A stretch of 64,000 nucleotides of DNA from Rhizobiaceae bacterium (lineage in GTDB: Bacteria; Pseudomonadota; Alphaproteobacteria; Rhizobiales; Rhizobiaceae), in NCBI GenBank assembly GCA_017644105.1, contig JAEPMD010000010.1, positions 54,149 to 118,148 of the forward strand, read 5' to 3'. The position numbers were made by a program, and so were the translations under genes. Under the pieces are notes generated by a model. It was not told where the DNA came from, did no database searches, and saw only the letters and a program-made list of their open reading frames with translations. Numbering within the stretch: position 1 is the first letter of the stretch; each line of letters starts with the position of its first letter. Shown one piece after another: positions 63,950-64,000 of the stretch.

Positions 63950-64000
63950 ATCATAATTATGGTTGGAATTTTGCATCTTTTTGAGCATTTTCCGACCCAT

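Noticed and set aside
1..64000. tRNA, rRNA, CRISPR array, insertion sequence, toxin-antitoxin or restriction system
   Set aside because: Read for on both strands by eye; none had supporting sequence. A tRNA scan could still find one that I missed.

Overview
The window looks like a chromosomal segment of an alphaproteobacterium of the order Hyphomicrobiales (Rhizobiales). Indicators are a MucR/Ros regulator with a Cys-Asp-His-His finger, a FeuN-FeuP-FeuQ-like operon, DUF5330, DUF1491 and DUF2336 proteins, a PleC-like kinase, a ccmIEFH (cycHJKL) operon followed by degP, a two-component pair and glnE, and a Rhodobacter-type gene transfer agent (GTA) cluster. Base composition looks moderate to AT-rich for the order. 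The genus cannot be told from sequence alone. I saw no rRNA, tRNA, CRISPR array, insertion sequence or integrase.

Layout. 1-667: truncated DMT-family exporter (minus). 935-6245: aminopeptidase N and a PleC-like hybrid PAS/histidine kinase (plus). 6358-18167 (all minus, reading from high to low coordinates): cytochrome c maturation genes ccmI, ccmE, ccmF, ccmH, then the DegP protease, an OmpR-type regulator and its kinase, glnE, and an EF-hand protein. 18268-20912: a cassette of two Aba4-like (DUF4281) membrane proteins flanking an unrecognised membrane protein, divergent from a TetR regulator, with three phased copies of a 13-bp palindrome between them. 20977-26717: small membrane proteins, a soluble PQQ-type aldose dehydrogenase, a DUF2207 protein with a Gly-rich tail, an HD phosphohydrolase and a small lipoprotein. 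26801-29214: feuN-feuP-feuQ-like operon. 29347-43278: complete-order GTA cluster (g1 to g15, minus). 43439-49888: YcgN, a class A penicillin-binding protein with two DUF1214/DUF1254 companions, a DUF2336 protein with internal repeats, and DUF1491. 49956-54869: a membrane kinase overlapping a peptidoglycan-binding protein, DUF5330, SufE, a DnaA-domain-IV-like protein and MucR. 55117-61177: seven-gene Mrp/Pha cation/proton antiporter operon. 61349-63949: msrB and an oligopeptidase B.

Main points for a second look. The GTA cluster keeps the canonical gene order with a near-consensus sigma70 promoter in front of g1, but two adjacent tail genes are broken: the g12 homologue has a one-base frameshift in a G-run (34820-34823) and the g13 homologue has an in-frame TAA (34341-34343), after both of which the expected protein continues. 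A strong intrinsic terminator sits directly after the major capsid gene. The TetR/Aba4 cassette with helically phased operators is the best candidate for an undescribed small system. The DUF2336 protein carries about four 27-29 residue repeats, of which the best conserved stretch differs only by silent changes.

Functional themes are envelope homeostasis (DegP, FeuNPQ, PBP, PG-binding protein plus kinase, MucR), respiration (ccm), nitrogen control (GlnE), ion homeostasis (Mrp) and oxidative repair (MsrB, SufE).
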